Origin: Methanosaeta sp. PtaU1.Bin060
Lineage (GTDB): Archaea > Halobacteriota > Methanosarcinia > Methanotrichales > Methanotrichaceae
Length of the DNA: 53,036 nt
Assembly: GCA_002067365.1 (NCBI GenBank)
Contig: MVRK01000040.1
Span: 1 to 53,036 of the forward strand
Direction: 5' to 3'
Part shown: positions 25,429-34,183 of the stretch, piece by piece
Layout: each line of letters starts with the position of its first letter
Numbering within the stretch: the first letter of the stretch is position 1
The notes under the pieces: model-generated
Told to the model about the DNA's origin: nothing
Databases searched by the model: none
Seen by the model: the letters and a program-made list of their open reading frames with translations, nothing else
Program-made: the position numbers and the translations under genes

Positions 25429-28400
25429 TTAGCCCAGGGCCCCAGCAGTGAGATTTTCCATCACAGACTCCTCCCACAAATCCAGCTCTGGCTCCATGGT
25501 CAGTATCGATTCAGATGTGCTCAGGTCCCAGTCCGGCGGCTCCCAATCTCCATACCTGTAGGTCCTTGGCACATTGCCTGTCCCTGTGACCTCGATATAC
25601 GCCGCAGCCTCGGCCTTATTGAGGCTCTCTCCATTGATGGCTGCTGCATCCATGTGGACGATATTGGTGTAGCCACCATCTCTTGAGGCCTTCGTGGTGT
25701 AATCTATGGTCTTGGACAGGCCTGGCATTATCTCTGGCAGGACCCAGATCATCTGGCCGCTGCTATCTATGTTGGGGTCAATAGATGCATCGAGCAGCGT
25801 CATGCCACCCGGCAATTGATCCGTCACCCTCGCGGCCACGATCTCCGACGCTTCGTTGAGGATTGCAATGCGGTAGTGGACCACAGTCGAATCAACATCA
25901 TCCAGCCAGGCCTTCTTCGAGAGCAGGGCCTTGGGCGGACAGCATGTCAGCCAGCTGAACTCGATAACCGAGTAGTTCTCTGCACACGCAGTGCCATTCT
26001 CATAATTTCCGCATGCTTGAACGCGGTTCACCACGTCTCCTTGGGCAAACTCGGTGATATTCAGCGTGAGGCCTATGGTCATCTTATCGCCAATGCCAAG
26101 GTGCTGCACAGTCCACTCGGCCCCAGAAGGATTGAGCACAACTGGCCTCATCGTCGATCTGACATACTCCGTGCCTGGCGGGAATATGTCTCTCACGCGA
26201 ATGGGAGCAAGGGCGCGGTTTCCATCGTTGATTATGCTTATCTTGTACTCTGCCAGGGCTGCATCAGTGCCATTGTACCATTCTGTCTTTGTCTCTCCCT
26301 CCTTGATCAGGGTCAGATGGGGCGTATCGTATCTTGATGTGCCTGTCAGGAGCACATGCCTCTTGATGCCATAGCTGCCCGAGTAGTGCTCCTCCTCGTC
26401 TATGCCATCAGTGTTGTTATCGCCGTGACGTACCACCCTGTAGTCTGCCTGGCCGTTGAAGAGCGCTTCCGTCATCATCTCGTTTAGGCCGCTGGCAGTG
26501 GTCTCTTTTTGCAGGCTATCGAGATATGAATACCTCTCGCTGATCAGGGTTCCGGGTGTGATGCCGTCGCCAAGACAGCTGGAGGCGACCGGCTGGCGGC
26601 AGTTCATGCAGCCTGCGATGTCGACTCCCCCAGCCAGGCCGCCGCTCTTCGACCACATGCCCTCGCTCCATTTCAGGGACTGATTGGCCAGGAAGCTCGG
26701 GGAGTAGGCATAGCTCGTTGGCTCATGAATCAGGCTTATATTCTTGGCCATATAGCTTGACGAGGTCTCGACCATCTCCTCGCTATGGTAGGAGCCCGTC
26801 CCCGATTCATAGGAACGCTGGCTTCCTTTGATTCTTGCATCCACAGCAGCATAGCCTGATCCAGTGGTCGATCTGTTGGAGATGACGCTCGTCCCGTATT
26901 CATCGACATATTCATAGACCTTGAAGCTGCCCGCGTACTCTTCTTGGGCTTCGTAAGCAGGCTTGGATCTGGCAGCGGCATCCGGTTCCGCCTTCTTTAA
27001 GATGCCTATATGGCCAATGCCCTCAAACTCCACCTCGGATTTCATGGTAGAGCCATTCCGATCGAGCTCAGTAGATCCATTCCTCTCGATCTTTGAGGCG
27101 GAGGTGTACTCCTCAGTCATTGTGGTCCCTGTAGCCTCGTTTCTTCCCCTGAATTTTTCTGTCCATTTGGTGCCATAATCGATGAAGCGGCCATTGGGCA
27201 AAGAGAAGGTCGTGGGTTTGTGGACAGCCGAAAGGCTTGTGGCGATCTTGATGGACTTGTTCTCTGTGCGCATCTTGGAGATCTCTTCGCTGGCATATAC
27301 GCCGCTTCCGGACTCGCGCTTCATCAATTCAGTTCCCGGATCCTCGATATGCGTAAACGCACAGTTCGATATGGTCTCAGTGAAATCAGCCCGTGCATAG
27401 GCGCAGTTCCTGACTGATTCATCTCTGGGGGAGGTATCATAGTTGCTATATACGTTTACGAATCCTTCTCCCTGTACCCTCTGAGTCATATCGTAATAGA
27501 TATCAATTTTCTTGACGCGAACAGCCAGGTCCACCACAAATCGCTGCCCTGGAGCCAGCCTGCCTATGTGCCAGTAGAGGCTCGAATCAGGCTCGGGATT
27601 GACGCGAACCTGCTCAACAGAGTCTGGCAGGACATCCCACAGGGTTACATTTGTCAGGGGAAGAGGGCCGTCATTGGAGACTTCGATGGTATAGATTATC
27701 TCTTGGCCCCGTTTAGCTGATGTGTTCAGCGTGGTCTTGGCAAGCCTCAGGCCCTTTAGCATCTTTGTATCCACGAATCTGACTGTCGCACTCTCTCCGT
27801 CTTTCAGATGGACCACCAATCCATTTGGCACGACGTCGCTGCTGGCTCCCTTGCATTCGACTGATTCGAGGGACCAGCCAGATGGCACATCTTCGAGGAT
27901 TTCGTAGTCCTGGGCCTGCAGGTTCTCAAAGATGGCGCGATCGGATGGCGTCCCGTCATCCATCAGCGAGAAGTCCCCCAGGGTGCCCGTGAAGGCGAAG
28001 GCCTGGCTGCCATCTGGAATCGCATCCTTGATCACAATGATGGAATTTGCCTTGCGGTTGCCGAAATTTTGGATGACATCGCCGCCCGCCAAGTCTATCT
28101 CAGCCTTGCCCTCGGCGGGACAGGCCGGGGTCCAGCCTGACTGAAGCGTCTCCTCGATGGTGTATTTTCCCGCTGAGACATACCTGAAAATGTAGTTGCC
28201 ATCCTCATCAGTCGTCGTAGAGGCCACTATCTTGCCTGAAGCATTCTTCAGTGTGATGGCCCAGCCCGGAAGCATCTGCTCGCCTTGGTCGAGCCTGCAG
28301 TTGCCGTTGGCGTCATTCCACATGTAGCCCGTAATGTTGTTTCCCAGAAGCCTCGTGTTTGTGAAGGTGATCACAGGAGATTCACCGGGCTCGGGCGTTA

Positions 28401-29370
28401 TGGTGATCGAGTTTCCTGCGGTAGAGGCGGCATTGGTTCCTGTAACTTCAATGCTCTGCTCCCAGCCATCTAGTTGGGCCTCTGCTATCGTATATGGTAT
28501 CTCGGGGGTGAGGTTTGATTCAGACCTGCTCTGGCCATTCATCAGCTTGAATGATTCCAGGGCACTCCCTGGCTCGAATCCCGTTCCTGTGAAGTTGAAG
28601 ACCGCGTCTGCGCCGACTGTCCTCTTGACAACAGTGATCGAACTCAATTTCTTGTCGATGAAGGTGATCACCGGGGACTCGCCTGAGAGATGCTCGATGG
28701 TTATAGAGTCTCCTGATATCTGGTAGTTTTCCGGATCAGCTCCATTAACTTCAATGCCATCGAGGACCCAGCCAGGTGGTACGTGCTCGGTTATGGAGTA
28801 TGTTCCGGGATTCAGATTGGGGACGAAGATGGTGTACCTGTTGGTGGGGCTCAGGCTGAAGGATTTCATGCCGCTGAATTCTGAGAAGCCCGTACCTGTG
28901 AAGGCAAATGTGCCATCGCCGCCCAATGGCCTCTTGAGCACAGCGATTCCGGCGAGCGGCCGCACTATGATCTTGAGAGTCGCCATGTCCATGCATGACG
29001 CTAATTTCTTATTGCGCACGACCACGGAGATGGTGACCTCTGTGGGAAGATCAACGTCTGGAGCCGTCAAGACGAATGTGTTCTTGTCGATCTTCGTAGG
29101 ATCATAGCAGCATGGCTTACTCTCGTCATCGCAGCAGGGAGTTGCATCCCAGGAGTATTCCCAGTTTTCATTATAGGGCGTGCTGAATGTATACTGCAGT
29201 CCTGAATAGTAATTTATCGCGCCCGCAGCAGGATACAAGAGGAGCATTATGCAGGGCAGCAAGAGAGTCAGAGTCCGGGAGACGCGAGCCGGAACCTGCC
29301 TGGCTTTCGCTCTTGCGAGGGGCCTCTTTGGCCGAAGATACTTTGCCGATCCTGCATGCTTTTCAGACAT
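25429..29370 (-). CDS. Giant surface protein with CnaB/SdrD-B-like and DUF11 domains
   Basis: A 1313-residue exported protein with a long basic N-region and hydrophobic signal near residues 33-50. A Cys-rich segment follows. Next come three CnaB/SpaA-like domains (about 140-240, 244-340, 443-536) and one SdrD B-like domain (344-440, WNDANGNCRLDQGE). Candidate isopeptide residues are Lys146/Glu195/Asp239, Lys249/Glu297/Asn338 and Lys448/Glu493/Asp534. Then come a DUF11 domain (about 541-640), a long Ser/Thr/Glu-rich middle, and two further DUF11-like domains near the C-terminus. There is no C-terminal membrane anchor or sortase motif. It lies 37 bases after the 809-residue gene. It is likely an adhesin, sheath or matrix component. 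Confidence 0.82.
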   Translation of the reverse strand: MSEKHAGSAKYLRPKRPLARAKARQVPARVSRTLTLLLPCIMLLLYPAAGAINYYSGLQYTFSTPYNENWEYSWDATPCCDDESKPCCYDPTKIDKNTFVLTAPDVDLPTEVTISVVVRNKKLASCMDMATLKIIVRPLAGIAVLKRPLGGDGTFAFTGTGFSEFSGMKSFSLSPTNRYTIFVPNLNPGTYSITEHVPPGWVLDGIEVNGADPENYQISGDSITIEHLSGESPVITFIDKKLSSITVVKRTVGADAVFNFTGTGFEPGSALESFKLMNGQSRSESNLTPEIPYTIAEAQLDGWEQSIEVTGTNAASTAGNSITITPEPGESPVITFTNTRLLGNNITGYMWNDANGNCRLDQGEQMLPGWAITLKNASGKIVASTTTDEDGNYIFRYVSAGKYTIEETLQSGWTPACPAEGKAEIDLAGGDVIQNFGNRKANSIIVIKDAIPDGSQAFAFTGTLGDFSLMDDGTPSDRAIFENLQAQDYEILEDVPSGWSLESVECKGASSDVVPNGLVVHLKDGESATVRFVDTKMLKGLRLAKTTLNTSAKRGQEIIYTIEVSNDGPLPLTNVTLWDVLPDSVEQVRVNPEPDSSLYWHIGRLAPGQRFVVDLAVRVKKIDIYYDMTQRVQGEGFVNVYSNYDTSPRDESVRNCAYARADFTETISNCAFTHIEDPGTELMKRESGSGVYASEEISKMRTENKSIKIATSLSAVHKPTTFSLPNGRFIDYGTKWTEKFRGRNEATGTTMTEEYTSASKIERNGSTELDRNGSTMKSEVEFEGIGHIGILKKAEPDAAARSKPAYEAQEEYAGSFKVYEYVDEYGTSVISNRSTTGSGYAAVDARIKGSQRSYESGTGSYHSEEMVETSSSYMAKNISLIHEPTSYAYSPSFLANQSLKWSEGMWSKSGGLAGGVDIAGCMNCRQPVASSCLGDGITPGTLISERYSYLDSLQKETTASGLNEMMTEALFNGQADYRVVRHGDNNTDGIDEEEHYSGSYGIKRHVLLTGTSRYDTPHLTLIKEGETKTEWYNGTDAALAEYKISIINDGNRALAPIRVRDIFPPGTEYVRSTMRPVVLNPSGAEWTVQHLGIGDKMTIGLTLNITEFAQGDVVNRVQACGNYENGTACAENYSVIEFSWLTCCPPKALLSKKAWLDDVDSTVVHYRIAILNEASEIVAARVTDQLPGGMTLLDASIDPNIDSSGQMIWVLPEIMPGLSKTIDYTTKASRDGGYTNIVHMDAAAINGESLNKAEAAAYIEVTGTGNVPRTYRYGDWEPPDWDLSTSESILTMEPELDLWEESVMENLTAGALG

Positions 29371-29407
29371 TTCGCATATCGCTCCCTGGCATCACCTTCT
29401 TGATGCT

Positions 29408-31837
29408 CTAGGTCCATCCCTGAGGCTCTATGACGGTGATAGTCGCGATGGGGTGCATAACGACATATATGGTGACATCATCGCTGACATCAGGACAGGC
29501 CCCATAGGCCGTGAAGGTGAGAACCGCTTCAGATTCGCCTGAGAGGGGCGGAGTGTAGGCTGCCTTGTACACGGAGCCATCATAAGGCCAGACCAGAGTG
29601 CCGGAAGCCGTCTTCTTGGTCCATGATACCGATGTTGCATCTGTCGCAGTGCCCGTCAGAATCACAGGATATCCTGAACAGATCTCAGCATCATCTCCAG
29701 CAGAGGCCGCCTGGCATCTTGAGTTGTTGATGGCCGCCGTCGATGTCGCGCCTTTCGAGACGGCGACGGTCTGAGGCGAGATTGATTCTGTCCAGCCTGA
29801 CTTTGGCGTCTCAGATATCGTATAGGTCCCAGTCGGCAGGCCCGTGAATGTGAAGGTCCCACCTGTGCAGTCGAAAATGTGGCTGGCAGAATAGCCCCCT
29901 GGGCCGCTTATGAAGACGGCGAAGCCCGTGCCGGCGTCACACTGACCCGTGACTGTCTTGGTGACCATGAGGTTGCCCGTATCCCTGGTGTTTGATACGC
30001 CCGCTGTCACAGTCACGCCTTTGTAGACGACGGCTGTCTGAGGCGAGCCTGTGGCTGTCCAGTCCGCCGGTACAGTCTCAGATATCGTATAAGTCCCAGT
30101 CGGCAGGCCCGTGAAGGTATAGGAGCCGCCAGTGCATGTGAAGGTGTGGCTGGCCGAATACCCCCCCGGGCCGCTTATCGAGACGGGGAAGAGTGTGCCT
30201 GCCTCGCACTGGCCGCTGACGGCTTTGAAGACTGTGAGGCTGCCTGTATCTCTCGTGTTGGTCACAGTCGCGCCAACAGTCGTGCCCTTGGAGACTGTGA
30301 TGGTCTGCGGCGAGCCGGATGCAGTCCAGCCTGTCGGAACAGTCTCTGTTATCGTATAGGAGCCTGTAGGCAGCCCCGTGAAGGTATAGGAGCCGCCAGT
30401 GCATGTGAAGGTGTGGCTGGCCGAGTAGCCCCCTGGGCCGCTTATCAAGACGGGGAATGTAGTGCCTGCCTCGCACTGGCCGCTGACGGCTTTGAAGACT
30501 GTGAGGTTGCCTGTATCCCTCGTGTTGGTCACAGTCGCGCCAACAGTCGTGCCCTTGGAGACTGTGACTGTTTGAGGCGTGCCTGTGGCAGTCCAGCCTG
30601 TCGGCACTGTCTCTGTTATCGTATAGGAGCCAGTCGGCAGGTTAGTGAATGTATAGGAGCCGCCAGTGCATGTGAAGGTGCGGCTATTCAGGTACCCACC
30701 CGGGCCGGTTACGACTACCTGGAAGCTCGTGCCCGATTCGCACCAGCCGCTGACGGCTTTGGTGACTGTGAGGTTGCCCGTGTCTCTCGTGTTGGTCACA
30801 GTCGCGCCAATGGTCACGCCCTTGGAGACTGTGACTGTTTGAGGCGAGCCGGATGCTGTCCAGCCTGTCGGAACAGTCTCTGTTATCGTATAGGAGCCCG
30901 TAGGCAGCCCCGTGAAGGTATAGGAGCCTCCGGAGCAAGTGAAGATGTGGCTGGCCGAGTAGCCCCCCGGCCCGCTTATCGAGACGGGGAATGTAGTGCC
31001 TGCCTCGCACTGGCCGCTGACAACCTTGAAGACTGTGAGGCCGCCTGTGTCTCTGGTGTTGGTTATCGTCGCAGTCGAGGTTGTTCCCGAGACGGTTGTG
31101 ACACTCTGGGGCGAGCCTGTGGCTGTCCAGCCTGTCGGAACAGTCTCTGTCACTGTATATGTCCCGACAGGCACATTCGTGAATATGAAGTGGCCACCTG
31201 AGCAGCCGAAGGTATGTGTGGCAAAATAGCCGGTGCCTGTCACAGATACGGGGAAGGTTGTGCCTGCCTCGCACTGGCCGCTGACGACCTTGGTCACATC
31301 TATGCCAGGAATAATTACCTGCAGATCTGCAGGTCGAGAGCACTTGGACCCTGTGCCGCCGCTACAGTCATAAGCGCATGGAGAATTCTGGTTCCATTGG
31401 ACGTAAATGTTCCTGACGTACAGGTTTTTGCCGCATGGCCACATAATAGTATATATTTTTTGATTTAAGTCGACTTTTGTATTGAAGTCTCCAAGAGTCA
31501 CAGAGACGTCCTGCTGAAGCAGCTGATTATTGTCAGTATATATATCAAAAACAACATATACGCAATATACATTGACTCTGTTTGTTATAAAATGCAAATA
31601 CAGGTCGGCGCTGGTCGTACCTCCGGCACATGTTCCTGATGGCATAAGGGAGAAGCCAATTATTTGAACATCGTTTGCTGTGCATCCAGTATAGCAGCGC
31701 GGAAGAGCCGATGCAGGCTGCGACGCGAGGAGTATCATCAGAGAGATGATCAGAAATGCCCGAAATTTTCCGGGCGGGCTGCTCATTGGCGGGACAGTGG
31801 ATCTCATTTGCGCCAATCCTTTGGTACAATTGCACAT
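29408..31837 (-). CDS. Surface protein with six tandem CnaB/SpaA-like isopeptide domains
   Basis: An 809-residue exported protein. A signal segment (about 24-44) precedes a 125-residue Cys-containing head, then six prealbumin-like domains with an 89-residue period (about 173-706) and a C-terminal PKD-like domain starting near AGDDAEICSG. Each repeat has the CnaB triad: Lys183/Glu231/Asn260, 271/320/349, 360/409/438, 449/498/527, 538/587/616 and 627/676/705. It also has two Cys (GQCEAGT and FTCSGG) that could form a disulfide. No membrane anchor follows. An internal ATG at 31807 is an alternative start. It probably forms a rigid stalk, by family analogy. Confidence 0.82.
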   Translation of the reverse strand: MCNCTKGLAQMRSTVPPMSSPPGKFRAFLIISLMILLASQPASALPRCYTGCTANDVQIIGFSLMPSGTCAGGTTSADLYLHFITNRVNVYCVYVVFDIYTDNNQLLQQDVSVTLGDFNTKVDLNQKIYTIMWPCGKNLYVRNIYVQWNQNSPCAYDCSGGTGSKCSRPADLQVIIPGIDVTKVVSGQCEAGTTFPVSVTGTGYFATHTFGCSGGHFIFTNVPVGTYTVTETVPTGWTATGSPQSVTTVSGTTSTATITNTRDTGGLTVFKVVSGQCEAGTTFPVSISGPGGYSASHIFTCSGGSYTFTGLPTGSYTITETVPTGWTASGSPQTVTVSKGVTIGATVTNTRDTGNLTVTKAVSGWCESGTSFQVVVTGPGGYLNSRTFTCTGGSYTFTNLPTGSYTITETVPTGWTATGTPQTVTVSKGTTVGATVTNTRDTGNLTVFKAVSGQCEAGTTFPVLISGPGGYSASHTFTCTGGSYTFTGLPTGSYTITETVPTGWTASGSPQTITVSKGTTVGATVTNTRDTGSLTVFKAVSGQCEAGTLFPVSISGPGGYSASHTFTCTGGSYTFTGLPTGTYTISETVPADWTATGSPQTAVVYKGVTVTAGVSNTRDTGNLMVTKTVTGQCDAGTGFAVFISGPGGYSASHIFDCTGGTFTFTGLPTGTYTISETPKSGWTESISPQTVAVSKGATSTAAINNSRCQAASAGDDAEICSGYPVILTGTATDATSVSWTKKTASGTLVWPYDGSVYKAAYTPPLSGESEAVLTFTAYGACPDVSDDVTIYVVMHPIATITVIEPQGWT
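29720..31321 (-). repeat. Six tandem 267-bp coding repeats
   Basis: The DNA coding for the six CnaB-like domains repeats every 267 bp, and the inner four copies are nearly identical over long stretches (for example around 30120-30180 and 30380-30440). The near identity points to recent duplication or gene conversion and makes copy-number change by recombination likely. Confidence 0.8.
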
Positions 31838-32101
31838 TGAAGCCTGCAGTCTCTTCTGATCCTGCTATCTCCCCGGCAGAATGCCCGAATGAAAAGGGGA
31901 ATACAGAGCCAGGAGGGCCCCACCTCAGGGGCCCCGATGGACGACTCAGACGCGCTGCAAGCCCTTTCCTTCCGACATAGACTGCCTCATCTCAATGACC
32001 TCGATGACGCTTCCCATCTGCCCTGGCATGAAATCGGGTCATTCTGCCACAGCAAGCGCTACTGCTCTTCATCCGGAAATGATGCCACTGGCCGCAGCGA
32101 T
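31838..32101. other. Gap between two surface-protein genes, no gene seen
   Basis: I find neither a coding frame with start signals nor a clear promoter for the 31837 gene here, so that gene may depend on the promoter upstream of 32872. Confidence 0.4.
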
Positions 32102-32872
32102 TTAGGTCACTAGTGTTATGTTAGCCGTGGGTTTCTCGACCTTGTAGACATGGCATGGGGTCAGGCCGGCCGAGCAGCTGCAGGAGAGATCGCAGTCGGT
32201 GATCCTTTCGAGGTTGCCCGTTTCAGGATTATTCGCCCATATCTCGAAGCAGATCTGATGCAGCCCTACTCCAAGGGGTATATCGACGCCCCCGTCGCCA
32301 GTCAGATTGGATTGTGTCCAATCAATGTTAACCGAGGTAGCCGTCCCGCCGACCTCATACGGGATCTCATCTATCAGCCATTTGAAGATGAATCCACCTG
32401 TTGGGCCGGAGTATGACATGTGCCACGGACATTGCGCATAGTTTGGAACCGATGCCTCGCAGATCTCTTGGCAGCAAAGGGTCGGACATGCGTAAGTGGT
32501 GGTGAAGCATATGCTTTTTGTATCGTAACAGGTCGATGGAAAGAGATGATCCCTGACAGTGAGAGCTACGCGATATTCACCGGCAGGCGGCATATAAAAA
32601 TATAGATCCCTGTGGTCCATGTCGCCGCTTTCCAGCTTCCCGCCAGTATAGTATAAGTCGATTACGGCACCGCTGGTACAGTTGTATGCGACCCATGTGT
32701 AATCCAGCGGCCTGCCTTGTGGAGAGGTCGCAGGTCCCTGAAGATGAACTACAGTCCCCTGAGTGATGGGATTTGTATATGTCTGGTCGCAGTTCTGACA
32801 TGCAGATGCTCCTATGCCCGTCAGCAGCATGAGCACCGAAAATACTAAAACAAGCCCGCCGAGGATGTTCAT
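32102..32872 (-). CDS. Secreted Cys-rich protein with a PKD-like domain
   Basis: About 256 residues starting at ATG 32872 (MNILGGLVLVFSVLMLLTG), which gives a normal signal peptide. An upstream ATG at 32932 would add 20 charged residues and is contradicted by the TATA box at 32904-32912. The first half is PKD-like (DYTWVAYNC, AGEYRVALTVRDH). The second half contains paired cysteines (CPTLCCQEIC, CDLSCSCS) and a GLHQICFEIWA strand. There is no membrane anchor. It heads a leftward run of three surface-protein genes and may join the two giant proteins in one extracellular structure, which is inference. Confidence 0.7.
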   Translation of the reverse strand: MNILGGLVLVFSVLMLLTGIGASACQNCDQTYTNPITQGTVVHLQGPATSPQGRPLDYTWVAYNCTSGAVIDLYYTGGKLESGDMDHRDLYFYMPPAGEYRVALTVRDHLFPSTCYDTKSICFTTTYACPTLCCQEICEASVPNYAQCPWHMSYSGPTGGFIFKWLIDEIPYEVGGTATSVNIDWTQSNLTGDGGVDIPLGVGLHQICFEIWANNPETGNLERITDCDLSCSCSAGLTPCHVYKVEKPTANITLVT

Positions 32873-32903
32873 TTTAACACCATATTCATTCCGAACTTTT
32901 GAA

Positions 32904-32912
32904 ATTATATAG
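32904..32912 (-). promoter_or_regulatory. TATA box of the surface-protein run
   Basis: The minus strand reads AACTATATAATTTC across 32901-32914. Transcription would start near 32882, ten bases before the ATG at 32872. The box lies inside the longer alternative frame, arguing for the shorter protein. Confidence 0.5.
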
Positions 32913-33111
32913 TTTTCTATTACTGACGACAATATCTTATATTTTTTAACGTAAGCATATATGCTAACTCTATGCCAGCGTGTTTTGAAACAACTGTGGA
33001 AGATTAATCGTATTCTGCGCGATGATCAAACCCCATCGAAGATTAGAAATACTTCATCAGTTGATCTATGATTGGTGCTCTTTAGAGAGAATCACGAGGA
33101 GCTGATCGAAG

Positions 33112-34113
33112 ATGAAGCATGTGATTTGTCTTGCATTGGCCCTGTGCATAACGGCCGCCATTCCCACAGGAGTGTCCCAACAGGGAGCCTCTTCACCGTT
33201 TGTCAGCATGATGATCGACATAAGCGGATCGCTGCATCCAACAGAGAATCAATCAACAGTTGAGAGGGACAATATAAAAAATATGTATAATGCATTGACC
33301 AAGGAGAGGATACCCTCGACGATGTTCCTGACGCAGGACGTCTCAGCATCTCAGCTGGCCTTGTATCTCACTCAGCTTGGACTCTATGGAGACATCGAGT
33401 TTGGAATCTCAGGCAACAGCTCGGACGAAAAGTTGAGCACTATGCCCTACTCGAAGCAGCTGGCGATTCTTGAGGGCTCCAAGAAGTATGCAAGCGCAGC
33501 GCATGTTTGCGGCAAGAACGAGAAGCCCATCACTGGCTTCAAGCCCCAGTCCTTCGACCAGAATGAGGATACATACAGGGCGCTGGACACAATGGGCATC
33601 CGGTACGATGCAGGTTTCCAGGCAGGTATTCTGTATGCTCCCGGACATGAGAAGGACGTCTGGCCCTACCCGGTCGAAGGTCACAAGTTCTATGCTGTGC
33701 CCTTGAGCGTCTACTTTAGCTCTGGAGAGAATATGCCGCTCCAGGACAGCTACTTCCAAGAGCACGGGCTTGATGCCAGCCAGTGGTACAATGCCCTGGC
33801 AGCAAAGTTCAATGAGACCCGTGGCAATAGGGAGCCGCTGGTATTCGGCCTGACCACGTCCGTATCTGGCTCCGGCGATTATCTGGCAGCACTCAAGAAG
33901 TTCATCAGCTACGCAAAATCCGAGAACGCCACCTTTGCCAATGCCACTGCGCTCGTTGATATGGCCCAGTCGGGATCATACGCTTCAGGAGAGGCTCCTG
34001 TCAAGGCCCCATCAACAGGATGCAGTACATGCGATCAGAAGAAAAGCAGTGAGACTAGCAACACAACCCTCACAATATTCGTGAGCATGAACAATACAAC
34101 AAACTCAAAATGA
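33112..34113 (+). CDS. Secreted polysaccharide-deacetylase-like protein lacking catalytic residues
   Basis: A 333-residue exported protein with a signal peptide (VICLALALCITAAIPTG). The order of strands resembles the NodB deacetylase barrel: FVSMMIDISGS where active enzymes have TFDDG, EFGISGNSSDEKL where they have the metal-binding His pair, and ITGFKPQSFDQNEDT followed by LDTMGIRYDAGF near the middle. The metal-binding His and the paired Asp are missing, so it is probably a binding or structural relative. The C-terminus is a low-complexity Ser/Thr/Asn tail with CSTC. It is divergent from the surface-protein run and followed by a palindrome with a T-run. Confidence 0.65.
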   Translation: MKHVICLALALCITAAIPTGVSQQGASSPFVSMMIDISGSLHPTENQSTVERDNIKNMYNALTKERIPSTMFLTQDVSASQLALYLTQLGLYGDIEFGISGNSSDEKLSTMPYSKQLAILEGSKKYASAAHVCGKNEKPITGFKPQSFDQNEDTYRALDTMGIRYDAGFQAGILYAPGHEKDVWPYPVEGHKFYAVPLSVYFSSGENMPLQDSYFQEHGLDASQWYNALAAKFNETRGNREPLVFGLTTSVSGSGDYLAALKKFISYAKSENATFANATALVDMAQSGSYASGEAPVKAPSTGCSTCDQKKSSETSNTTLTIFVSMNNTTNSK

Positions 34114-34161
34114 TCTTATGGGATGAGAGCATCGCTTTCCAGCGGTGCTATAAATTTCCAT

Positions 34162-34180
34162 ATAATATATATTATTTTTT
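34162..34180 (+). terminator. Palindrome plus T-run after the 33112 gene
   Basis: A perfect AT palindrome, ATAATATATATTAT (34162-34175), runs into six T residues. It lies between the convergent 33112 and pstA genes. Confidence 0.5.
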
Positions 34181-34183
34181 GCT

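Noticed and set aside
30146-31201. Rightward frame of 351 codons over the CnaB repeats
   Set aside because: Antisense shadow created by the periodic 267-bp repeats. It has an Arg/Cys/Ala-rich composition unlike real proteins here and no start signals.
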